64,000 nucleotides of DNA, from positions 35,035-99,034 of the forward strand of contig DATHTE010000103.1 in NCBI GenBank assembly GCA_035463475.1, in the 5' to 3' direction. The notes beneath the pieces were generated by a model. The model saw nothing but the letters and a program-made list of their open reading frames with translations. It did not search any database and was not told the origin of the DNA. This document shows, piece after piece, positions 9,167-16,443 of this stretch (the first letter of the stretch is position 1; each line of letters starts with the position of its first letter). This DNA is from JACPDI01 sp035463475 (GTDB taxonomy: Bacteria; Acidobacteriota; Vicinamibacteria; Vicinamibacterales; 2-12-FULL-66-21). The position numbers and the translations under genes were made by a program.

Positions 9167-9777
9167 GCGGCCCTCTGCTTGATGCCGAGACGGAACATCG
9201 TCAGGCTGAAACACCAGTGGATGAATGGTCCGATGAGGAGAACGGTTGCCCAGGTCGTCCACGGCGTCGGCACCGCGAGGGCGACTGCCGCCAGCATGCC
9301 GACGCCCGAGTCCACACGATCGAAAAGGACCTGGAGCGCCAGCCCGGGACGGGTGATCGCGCCGGCGCCCGGCGGAATCCCGAGCTGCCGCTTGATGAAG
9401 GAGTTCGGCAGCTCTCCTGCCATGAAGCCCAGCGCCGCCCACGCGCCGAGCGCGGCGTAGCCGCCGGTCGCCAGCGGCCAGAGTCCATACGCCGCCGGGT
9501 CGATCGCCGCGGCAAGCGCCGCGAACGACACCGACGCGGCGGGGACCATCACGACGAAGCCGCGCACGGTCTTGTTCGCGCCGAAGAGCCGGCGGCCGCG
9601 AAGCGTCAGGCCGCCGTCGAGCGGTATGGCGAGGGCGCGAGATCGGTCCGCCGCGAACCACGCGGTCTGCACCGCGCCGGCGAGCGTGAACGCCAACAGC
9701 AGGAAGCCAGCGCATGAAAGCGGATCGAGACCGGTGAGGGCGTCGGAAGCGCTGGCCGTGGCATCGAGTGGCGCCAT
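9163..9777 (-). CDS. CDP-archaeol synthase (CarS/DUF46)-like membrane cytidylyltransferase
   Basis: 204 residues, hydrophobic throughout. It has the CarS-type signature GANKTVRGF, then GELPNSFIKRQLGIPPG and FDRVDSGVG, where archaeal CarS has a K(S/T)xRG block, GDxxKSFxKRRxGI and DQxD. The known reaction is CTP plus an unsaturated diether phosphatidic acid to the CDP-activated lipid. The last aspartate motif is FDRVDS rather than the usual DQ-D, so specificity may differ. It is the first gene of the coupled operon. ATG 9777 gives a compact protein; an in-frame start at 9804 adds nine residues. Neither start has a good Shine-Dalgarno sequence, and no clear promoter is visible upstream. Confidence 0.82.
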   Translation of the reverse strand: MAPLDATASASDALTGLDPLSCAGFLLLAFTLAGAVQTAWFAADRSRALAIPLDGGLTLRGRRLFGANKTVRGFVVMVPAASVSFAALAAAIDPAAYGLWPLATGGYAALGAWAALGFMAGELPNSFIKRQLGIPPGAGAITRPGLALQVLFDRVDSGVGMLAAVALAVPTPWTTWATVLLIGPFIHWCFSLTMFRLGIKQRAA

Positions 9778-9994
9778 CGTTCGTCTTGTGTCCCGAGGAC
9801 GCACCCACGATACGCAGCGCCGGTCGGAGATGTCGTGAGCTTAGGCTGAAGAAGTATGAAAAATCCTGGCTGACGAGCGCGGCGCCGTGCGGCGTCTCCG
9901 CGCACACACGTCTCCTCCCGCTCAGGCAACTGCGCCGTTCGCCTCACCGACCCAGGTCAGCGGGGCCAGCGCGCGGCGCGATCGGACGCGCTCA

Positions 9995-10155
9995 CTAATT
10001 CCTCGACGCGACCGCGTAGACCTCCGTCCACTGCGGTCCACGTTCGTGCCGTTGCACGTCGGGCCGCGCGCGCTCGTCTGTTCGTGCTGCGTGATCGACT
10101 GCACCGGCACGAAATCCCTTTTGCAGTCTCGGCAATAGGACTCGCAGACGGGCAA
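9995..10155 (-). pseudogene. Decayed duplicate of FmdB-type zinc-ribbon gene
   Basis: This stretch is closely similar to the intact FmdB-like gene at 11487-11651 over its whole length. Three lesions are visible. The ATG has become TTG (10155). The first Cys of the second CxxC knuckle is Gly (GPTC for CPTC). One A is lost after the codons for NVDR (CGCAGTGG for CGCAAGTGG), which shifts the frame. The residues QWTEVYAVASRN then continue in another frame down to a TAG at 9995. It is almost certainly non-functional. Confidence 0.85.
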
Positions 10156-10243
10156 AGCCGTTCTCTCGCATGGGGATCCAGCCTGGCCGGACTACGACGA
10201 GCTGCTCGCGGGGCTCACGGATCTCGGGTACGACAAGTACGGG

Positions 10244-10528
10244 TTGCGCGTGGAGTGGATGATTTTCGGCGGCGTCGGCCACACCCCCACGCCTGGCGTC
10301 GCGCGATCAGGTCGTCCGGCGCGGACGGCGGTCGTCGGCCGGGTCGAGAGTTGTTCTGGCGACCACCTCATCGTGGCGCAAGGCCGCCGCCGGATCACCG
10401 TCAGCAACGACACCATCGACCATCTGCAGGTGCGCGTCCGCCAAAGGGACTACCGGTGGTGGGGACTGATCGCGGGAGTGGCAGCCGGCGCAGCGGTCGG
10501 GGCCGCGAACGATCGACATGCCCGTTGA
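10244..10528 (+). pseudogene. Probable gene remnant with C-terminal glycine-zipper segment
   Basis: The frame is open from 10139, directly after a TAG, to 10528, but its first usable starts are TTG 10244, GTG 10250 or ATG 10259. The upstream part reads PDYDELLAGLTDLGYDKYG and then FGGVGHTPTPG, which resembles the histidine end of an alpha/beta hydrolase. After a basic linker the protein ends in GLIAGVAAGAAVGA, a glycine-zipper membrane segment. The two halves do not look like one known family and there is no start signal, so I read it as fused gene debris. A real short membrane protein starting at 10244 or 10259 is possible. Confidence 0.3.
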
Positions 10529-10690
10529 GCAGCATCCGGACCCACGCTGGCGCGGGGACAGCATCGGACGAGGACAATGCGGTTACGGTCACGAGGAGGA
10601 CGAGCGCGCGCCGAACGTTAACGAACCTCATTCGCCCTCGTCTCTAGATCTGGATTGCGCTCCGGAGGCGAAATTCAAGGGGACCCGATC

Positions 10691-11203
10691 ATGAAGCCAG
10701 TCATCGTCCTGGGCTTCGTGCTTGCCCTGCTCCCGGCGTCGGTGGGGGCGAAGGGCAGGACGACCAGGATCACGGTTACGGAGGCCCGCCTCGAGACCCC
10801 TGTTCACATCACCAACCCGTCCATTCTGGAACGGTTCAACGTCTGGGCGGGACGGGGTACGTTCGTGACGATCGCCGGCCAGGAACGGCAAGAAGGCGAT
10901 CAGGGATTCATCATCGACTGGGTGGCTGGAGTGGTCGGTCCGCCACCCCGCGACCTTCCTCGTTATGAGGTCAGGTTCTTTGTTCGGTACGCGAATTCCG
11001 CCACGGAGAAACTGGCCTATGTCGTGTACTACGTGCACGATTCATCATCGCATCGAGGGTTCGTCTACTTGCCTGGGAAGTCGGACGAGGCGTACCGGCT
11101 AAACGTGACAGCGATCCATCGTGGGAACAATCTGGAAGGCAACTGGTTCCGTGCGAGCCCTGCCTGGTACGAGACCGTTGAACGCGTGCTCGGGGCGCGC
11201 TGA
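10691..11203 (+). CDS. Hypothetical exported protein
   Basis: 170 residues. The N terminus MKPVIVLGFVLALLPASVGA is a clear Sec signal peptide, cleaved near residue 20-22. AAGGGGA about 10 bases before ATG 10691 supports this start over an in-frame codon at 10655. The mature part is soluble and beta-rich, with no motif I can assign. It sits in a region of gene debris between the decayed and intact FmdB copies and has no operon partner. Its codon use resembles that of its neighbours apart from somewhat lower GC. Confidence 0.75.
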   Translation: MKPVIVLGFVLALLPASVGAKGRTTRITVTEARLETPVHITNPSILERFNVWAGRGTFVTIAGQERQEGDQGFIIDWVAGVVGPPPRDLPRYEVRFFVRYANSATEKLAYVVYYVHDSSSHRGFVYLPGKSDEAYRLNVTAIHRGNNLEGNWFRASPAWYETVERVLGAR

Positions 11204-11486
11204 CCCTGATACACACAGCCGACCAGGCTAGGAATGCGAACGCGCGGAGCCGGGCCGCGGGAGCAACCGCGGCAACCGCGATGCGCGTCGAGTACCGGCA
11301 ATGCAAGTGGCGTCGGGGACTTAGAACCATCCGGGCACGAGAATGTGAGCTCTGCGCGCCCATCAACGGGAGGCTGATGCCACGGGCGTACGCGCGGTCA
11401 ACACGTCTCCCTCGACGCGCGGGATCAACGGCGCGGCTGGCGCTGACGCAGGTCAGCGACATCAAGGCGCTGCGCGACAGAGGCCC

Positions 11487-11651
11487 TCAGCTCTTCTTCG
11501 ACGTGACCGCGTAGACCTCCGTCCACTTGCGGTCCACGTTCGTGCCGTTGCACGTCGGGCAACGTGCGCTCGTGTGTTCGTGCTCGGTGATCGAGTGCAC
11601 CAGCACGAAGTCCTTCTTGCAGTCTCGGCAGTAGAATTCGTAGACGGGCAT
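11487..11651 (-). CDS. FmdB-family zinc-ribbon regulatory protein
   Basis: 54 residues starting MPVYEFYCRDCKKDF. It carries the FmdB zinc ribbon with CRDC (Cys8, Cys11) and CPTC (Cys31, Cys34), followed by a short basic tail. FmdB-type proteins are small putative regulators of unknown target, widespread in bacteria. The start is ATG 11651. A decayed second copy lies 1.3 kb to the left (9995-10155), so the gene was duplicated here and one copy was lost. The 283 bases between this gene and the exported protein on its left hold nothing I can identify. Confidence 0.85.
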   Translation of the reverse strand: MPVYEFYCRDCKKDFVLVHSITEHEHTSARCPTCNGTNVDRKWTEVYAVTSKKS

Positions 11652-11833
11652 GGCCGTTCCCCCGCCTGAGGCCGCGGAACGCGGCCGGCTTGACCGTCCC
11701 AGCATAACGCCAATCGTGGCGGCCGATCGCACTAAACGTGGATGGCTTGACGCTCCGCTCCGCCTTCGCGTGTGCGCGCTGCCTACGATCGCCCGGACGC
11801 CGGCGATTCGGTGTCGCAGTCAGCGCCGGGCCA

Positions 11834-12244
11834 TCACACCATCGGCGATCGGGCCGCGGCGCCGCTCGTCACCGCGCGACGGCCGTGGACGAGCACGTTT
11901 GCCGCGAACAGCGCCACCGCCGCGGCGACGAGGATCGAACCGGCGCCGATCACCGGTTCCATCCGGGTGTCGCCCAGGCCCTTTGCGACGAGGCCGACAG
12001 TCATCAACGGCAGGCCGATGTTGTACAGCCAGAACTGCGCAACGGAACTGCGGTTCCGTGCGGCATCCGGCATCTGGCGGTAGACGAGCCCGATCAGCGC
12101 CAGCGATACCCACCCAAGCAGGTTCAGGTGCGAGTGCACGGTGTAGAGCGCGAGATTGCCCGTTACGCCCATTCCCACGCCTACGATCACGGCAACCACG
12201 AAATAGATGACGGCCGGCCCGAACCAGACGAGTCCGCCTTGCAT
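11834..12244 (-). CDS. Small four-helix membrane protein, heme-copper oxidase subunit I-like
   Basis: 136 residues with four transmembrane segments. The second contains YTVHSHLNLLGW, resembling the histidine-bearing helices of cytochrome oxidase subunit I/cbb3 and NorB-type proteins, and VYRQMPDAARN follows. It is far too short to be a full oxidase, so this is a stand-alone homologue of unknown function, perhaps heme-binding. ATG 12244 is preceded by GAGGAGG. It overlaps the stop of a possible upstream small frame by one base (TAATG). Confidence 0.7.
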   Translation of the reverse strand: MQGGLVWFGPAVIYFVVAVIVGVGMGVTGNLALYTVHSHLNLLGWVSLALIGLVYRQMPDAARNRSSVAQFWLYNIGLPLMTVGLVAKGLGDTRMEPVIGAGSILVAAAVALFAANVLVHGRRAVTSGAAARSPMV

Positions 12245-12435
12245 TACATGTCCTCCTCGCGGGCGCACCCGGGTGCCGCCCAACGCGCCTCCCGGGCCCG
12301 GTGTTCCTGTCTCTGTCGGATTCCTTCGACGATCTGGCGGAAGCGAGGGTTCCGTTCGGACGTTCGCGAACCGGCCCATTCGCGGTAAAGGGGCGGAGTG
12401 ATGCCTGCCGCTGGGAAGATGTGCCGAAGAAACAC
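12244..12435 (-). CDS. Possible small protein coupled to the oxidase-like gene
   Basis: 63 residues rich in Arg and Glu, with GTG 12435 as the only start. I recognise no family. The main support is its stop codon, which shares a base with the next ATG (TAATG) so that the two could be translationally coupled. The rest of the 12245-12648 interval shows no other coding signal and must contain the divergent promoter region for the TonB-dependent receptor, though I cannot pick out a convincing -35/-10 pair. It may be a chance frame. Confidence 0.3.
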   Translation of the reverse strand: MFLRHIFPAAGITPPLYREWAGSRTSERNPRFRQIVEGIRQRQEHRAREARWAAPGCAREEDM

Positions 12436-12648
12436 CGCTGAATAGCGGCGCGACGAACTTCAGGCGTTCTACCTCCAACGTTCCGGATCCACGTACGGCT
12501 GCTCCATCCATCCGTCTGGATGCCGGAGTTCCGGCAGCCAGAGGCGTCGCCGCAACTCGCGTGCGCGCCTGCTGTTGGCGTTGCGGGCGGCGGCAGGAGC
12601 GATGGCGCGCGGCTTGCCCTGCGATGTCTATTCCCCAGGAGGTGCGAC

Positions 12649-15600
12649 ATGTACGCCGCGTTCAGGCGCCTGCTGCTGCCTTGCGTGTTCCTGTGCACGC
12701 TTGGCGCGCCCCCGTGCTGGGCCCAGACAAGCACGGGCAGCATCCAAGGAGTCGTCACCGACAACCAGAACGCCGTGATTCCCGGCGCGACGGTCACCAT
12801 CCGCAACATCGGTACGAATGCGACCCGGTCGCTCGTGACCGAGGGGGACGGGGGCTACCGGTTCCTTAACGTTCCCATTGGCGAGTACGAGCTGACGGTG
12901 GAACTATCCGGGTTCGCCAAGTACGTGCGCTCCGGCATCACCGTGTCCCTCAACCAATTCGCCGTGGTGGACGTCCAGATCCAGCCCGCCGGCATCAGCG
13001 AAACCGTGGAAGTCCGCGCCGACGCGCCACTGCTGAACACGACGAACGCTGAAGTCGGCGTACGGTTCGACACGAAGCGGGTGGCCGAACTGCCGGTCAC
13101 GAACAGCCGCGACGTCTTCGCCCTGGCCCTCTCGGCGCCCGGCGTCAGCCAGCTCGGAAGCGGACAGTCCGGCTTCGCGTCGGGGACCAACTTCTCTTCG
13201 AACGGCATGCGCCTTCGCTCGAACAACTTCATGATTGACGGCCAGGACAGCAACGACCCGAGCGTGACCGGGCGCCAGCAGCCGATCAACAACACGGACG
13301 TCATCCAGGAAGTCCGGCTGATCACCAACCAGTTCGCCGCTGAGTTCGGCCGCGCCGCCGGGTCGGTGGTCAGCGTCGCGACCAAGAGCGGCACGAACAA
13401 GTTCCGCGGGTCGATGTTCGCCTACCACAACGACAACAACTTCAATGCGCGGAGCAACCTGGACAAGGGCGCGGGACGCGACGAGGCGCCGTACCGGAAG
13501 GAGAACCAGTTCGGCGGCACGATCGGCGGACCAATCCTGCGCGACCGCACGTTCTTCTTCGGGTCGTACCAGCGGTGGACGGACCGGCAGCTCGGAGCGG
13601 GATTCACGCTGACGGGCGCGCCGACAGAGGCCGGCCGGCAGGTGCTGCAGTCCGTCGCGGGGAGCCGCCCGCAGGTCCAGGCGCTGTTGAAGCACCTGCC
13701 CGCGGCGCAACAGGACACCGGGAAGTCTGCGACCTTCACCGTCGGAGGACAGACCTACACGGTGCCGCTCGGTTCGCTCACCGGGTCCTCTTCGATCGTC
13801 TACAACAACAACCAGGCAATGACGCGAATCGACCAGCAGGTCAGCCGCAGTCACACGCTCACCGGCCGCTATCTGGTCGGGCACACGCCGGACAGCTACG
13901 GCAGCGGCCAGGTGACGCCGCCGGGGCTCACCACGATCAATCCGTCCAACCAGCACTCGCTCAACGTGTGGCTGAACAGCGTGCTGCGGCAGAACGCCTC
14001 GAACGAGTTCCGCGTCGCGTGGTCGCACCTCGGGACCAGGACGGACGCGCAGAACGCCGCGTCGCAGGAGATCCCGTCGATCGAGATTTCCGAGCTCGGC
14101 ATGGTGGGCTTCAACGCCGCGGGGAGCCGCACGGCGATCGGTCTCGCGGTGAACCTCCCGCAGTTCCGGTACAACGACCTGTACCAGATCCAGGACAACC
14201 TCACGTACATCGCCGGCGAGCACATGCTGAAGGCCGGCTTCGACGTGCGGTATCAATACGTGAAGAGCTTCTTCTTCCCGACCATCCGCGGCCTGCTGCG
14301 ATATCCGACGCTGAACGCCTTCGTCAACGACGTCGCGGAAGCGGCGAATATCAACAAGCCGCTCCCCGGGGGGGAGGAGGTCAACTATTACCGCTGGTGG
14401 GATCAGTACTACTTCGTGCAGGACGAGTGGCGGATCCGTCCGTCCTTCACGGTCAACGTCGGCCTCCGGTACGAGCTGCCGGGGAACAACATCCAGAGCC
14501 TCATCGACCTGAACGAGAGCATCGTGGAGACCAACGCGGGGAACGAAGTCTTCAGGCTCGCTCCGGTGCCGAAGCGTGATACGAACAACTTCGAGCCGCG
14601 GATCGGGTTCAACTGGTCGCCGACGACCGACACGGGCGGCCTGCTCGGCCGGGTCACCGGCGGGAACAAGATGGTGCTGCGTGGCGGGTACGCGCGGACG
14701 CACGACTTCGCTTTCCTGAACATCGCGCTCAACATCGTGAGCTCGTTCCCGTACGTGGCGGCCATCAACCGCAGCAACCTGGCGAATGCGTTCTCGGTGC
14801 TCCAGGCGACGCCGGCGGGGGTCCCCGCGGGCACGAACCCCAACATGCTCACCCGCACGGTCGTCGCGGACGATTTCCGCGCGCCCGTGGCGGACCAGCT
14901 CAGCCTGGAGATCCAGCGGGAGCTGTCGCAGAACCTCGCGATGCGTGTCGGCTACGTCGGGACGTTCGGCAAGGACCTGTTCCAGACGCTCGACGGCAAC
15001 CCGCGGGAGCCGTTCAGCACACAGCGCGTCGATCCGACACGCGGCGTCATCCGGCTGCGCGCGAACACCGCCAAGTCCTGGTATCACTCATTGCAGACCG
15101 GGCTGGAGAAGCGGCTCAGCAAGGGACTCAGCGCCGGCGTGCACTACACGTGGAGCAAGTACCTCGACACTGCCTCCGAAATCTTCAACCCCTCGAGCGG
15201 CGAGGTCGCGGTGTCGCAGGATTCGTTCAACATCGATGCGGAGAAGGGACGCTCGTCGTACGACCGGCCTCACCGGCTGACGGGCAACTTCGTTTGGGAG
15301 TTCCCGTGGCTGCGTGACCAGCGCGGCGTCGTGGGCAAGATCCTCGGCGGGTGGCAGTTCGGATCGTTCTTCACGTTCCAGAGCGGCGCCCCGTTCACCG
15401 TGCTGAACGGCGTAGACCCGACGGGCGCGCTCGCCGGCATCGACGGCCTGGTGGGGAACGCCATCCGCCCGAACATCAACACGGATCTTGATGTCTCGAG
15501 CATGACGGTCGAGGAGCTCCTCGCCGCCGGCGGTGCGAGCCTGTTCCGGCAGCTCTGCGGGAAGCCGAGCGCCACCTGCCCGGGGGAGCGCGTGGGCAAC

Positions 15601-15837
15601 GTCGGACGCAACACGCTGCGGGCCGACGGCATCGGCAACGTGGACCTGTCGCTGGTGAAGAACACGCGTCTGCCGTACGGTCACATCATCCAGATCCGGA
15701 TTGACATGTTCAACGCCACGAACACACGCAACTTCGGGATCCCCGACGGGCGGGTGAATTCGGCGAACTTCCTGAACCAGTGGTCGACCGACGGCGGCAA
15801 CCGCCGCATCTGGGCGGCCCTGCGCTACACGTTCTGA
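12649..15837 (+). CDS. Oar-like TonB-dependent outer-membrane receptor with carboxypeptidase-regulatory domain
   Basis: 1062 residues. The signal peptide ends near GAPPCWAQ. Residues about 27-110 form a carboxypeptidase-regulatory-like domain (GSIQGVVTDNQNAVIPGATV). Then come a plug-like region (VEVRADAPLLNTTNAEVG, GRAAGSVVSVATKSGTN) and a long beta-barrel ending in an aromatic residue (ALRYTF). This is the Oar/SusC-like receptor type expanded in Acidobacteriota. It probably imports or binds large substrates such as oligosaccharides or peptides at the outer membrane. ATG 12649 has a perfect AGGAGGTG ribosome-binding site, which excludes the upstream in-frame extension. No SusD-like partner is present nearby. 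Confidence 0.93.
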   Translation: MYAAFRRLLLPCVFLCTLGAPPCWAQTSTGSIQGVVTDNQNAVIPGATVTIRNIGTNATRSLVTEGDGGYRFLNVPIGEYELTVELSGFAKYVRSGITVSLNQFAVVDVQIQPAGISETVEVRADAPLLNTTNAEVGVRFDTKRVAELPVTNSRDVFALALSAPGVSQLGSGQSGFASGTNFSSNGMRLRSNNFMIDGQDSNDPSVTGRQQPINNTDVIQEVRLITNQFAAEFGRAAGSVVSVATKSGTNKFRGSMFAYHNDNNFNARSNLDKGAGRDEAPYRKENQFGGTIGGPILRDRTFFFGSYQRWTDRQLGAGFTLTGAPTEAGRQVLQSVAGSRPQVQALLKHLPAAQQDTGKSATFTVGGQTYTVPLGSLTGSSSIVYNNNQAMTRIDQQVSRSHTLTGRYLVGHTPDSYGSGQVTPPGLTTINPSNQHSLNVWLNSVLRQNASNEFRVAWSHLGTRTDAQNAASQEIPSIEISELGMVGFNAAGSRTAIGLAVNLPQFRYNDLYQIQDNLTYIAGEHMLKAGFDVRYQYVKSFFFPTIRGLLRYPTLNAFVNDVAEAANINKPLPGGEEVNYYRWWDQYYFVQDEWRIRPSFTVNVGLRYELPGNNIQSLIDLNESIVETNAGNEVFRLAPVPKRDTNNFEPRIGFNWSPTTDTGGLLGRVTGGNKMVLRGGYARTHDFAFLNIALNIVSSFPYVAAINRSNLANAFSVLQATPAGVPAGTNPNMLTRTVVADDFRAPVADQLSLEIQRELSQNLAMRVGYVGTFGKDLFQTLDGNPREPFSTQRVDPTRGVIRLRANTAKSWYHSLQTGLEKRLSKGLSAGVHYTWSKYLDTASEIFNPSSGEVAVSQDSFNIDAEKGRSSYDRPHRLTGNFVWEFPWLRDQRGVVGKILGGWQFGSFFTFQSGAPFTVLNGVDPTGALAGIDGLVGNAIRPNINTDLDVSSMTVEELLAAGGASLFRQLCGKPSATCPGERVGNVGRNTLRADGIGNVDLSLVKNTRLPYGHIIQIRIDMFNATNTRNFGIPDGRVNSANFLNQWSTDGGNRRIWAALRYTF

Positions 15838-15853
15838 ACGCTCGCGCTCCTGA

Positions 15854-15886
15854 ACCGGGGCCCGGCCCCCGCGGCCCGGCCCCGGT
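15854..15886. terminator. GC-rich hairpin after the TonB-dependent receptor
   Basis: Two 14-base arms, starting accggggc and ending gccccggt, pair with a single mismatch around a short loop, 17 bases after the receptor stop. No U-tract follows on the plus strand. It lies between convergent genes and could act for either, but the terminator call rests on position and stem strength only. Confidence 0.5.
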
Positions 15887-15931
15887 ATTACAGGCACGGG
15901 TCCGGCGGCGCCACACGATTCCACCCGCGCT

Positions 15932-16156
15932 CTACACCACGCCGAACTGGTTTTTCTTACGCGCCCGGCTGTACGCCGTCATGGCCGCGATGACGTGGCA
16001 GACCCATCCCAGCAGGCCGCCGGAGCCGATCCACAGACCCGGCGTGACGATCAGCCAGAAGATGCCGCGCAGAAAATCGCCGTTGTAGAACTGCCCGAGT
16101 CCCGGGAGCACCGCGCTGAGCACCGCGGCGAGCCCCGGGTTCTTCACGTGCGCCAT
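15932..16156 (-). CDS. TM2-like small membrane protein
   Basis: 74 residues with two hydrophobic segments. The core LPGLGQFYNGDFLRGIFW, followed by GLLGWVCHVI, is the pattern of the TM2 family (a Gly-Gln-x-Tyr-x-Gly turn between two helices), found in small bacterial inner-membrane proteins of unknown role. The start is ATG 16156. It runs convergently to the TonB-dependent receptor. Upstream lies a 287-base gap with nested inverted repeats, described separately. Confidence 0.75.
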   Translation of the reverse strand: MAHVKNPGLAAVLSAVLPGLGQFYNGDFLRGIFWLIVTPGLWIGSGGLLGWVCHVIAAMTAYSRARKKNQFGVV

Positions 16157-16205
16157 GATCCCTCGCCGGTCCCGATCTTACGCGACGCGCTCCGGCGCGC
16201 CGGTG

Positions 16206-16318
16206 CCAGCGCTCGCTCCGAGCGCCGCGTCGCAGAATGAGCCGTTCTCGGATTCGCACGACTCCTGGCGGAGTCGTTCGCCTTCTGCGACAGCGCGGTC
16301 GCGTCGCTCAGCGACGAG
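16206..16318. repeat. Cluster of nested inverted repeats in intergenic region
   Basis: The 287-base gap between the TM2-like gene and the cyclase gene contains several perfect inverted repeats. These are tcgcagaa at 16230-16237 with ttctgcga at 16283-16290, an inner acgactcc/ggagtcgt hairpin at 16258-16277 with a four-base loop, gcgctcg/cgagcgc just upstream, and gtcgc/gcgac downstream. No open frame of coding character is present. It could be a structured transcript, a terminator region for the kinase-cyclase pair, or a degenerate repeat element. Confidence 0.5.
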
Positions 16319-16443
16319 AACGCGAACGAACGTCTATCTCCGGGCGAGGAACATCGTGCCGCCATCCACTGCCCGGCAGCAGCCCAAACGCCAATAGGGG
16401 ACGGCCGCGGAGGCGGCAACCGGCGGCAGCAGCACGCTGCGGA

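Noticed and set aside
9164..9907. N-terminal extension of the dikinase gene up to 9907
   Set aside because: This part overlaps the CarS-like gene in another frame, and the ATGA overlap at 9163-9166 with a domain starting right after ATG 9166 marks the real start.
11281..11514. 77-codon plus-strand frame between the exported protein and FmdB gene
   Set aside because: No start signal, no family, and it overlaps the FmdB gene antisense at its end.
12904..15087. 727-codon minus-strand frame
   Set aside because: Antisense to the TonB-dependent receptor, no domain, GC-driven open frame.
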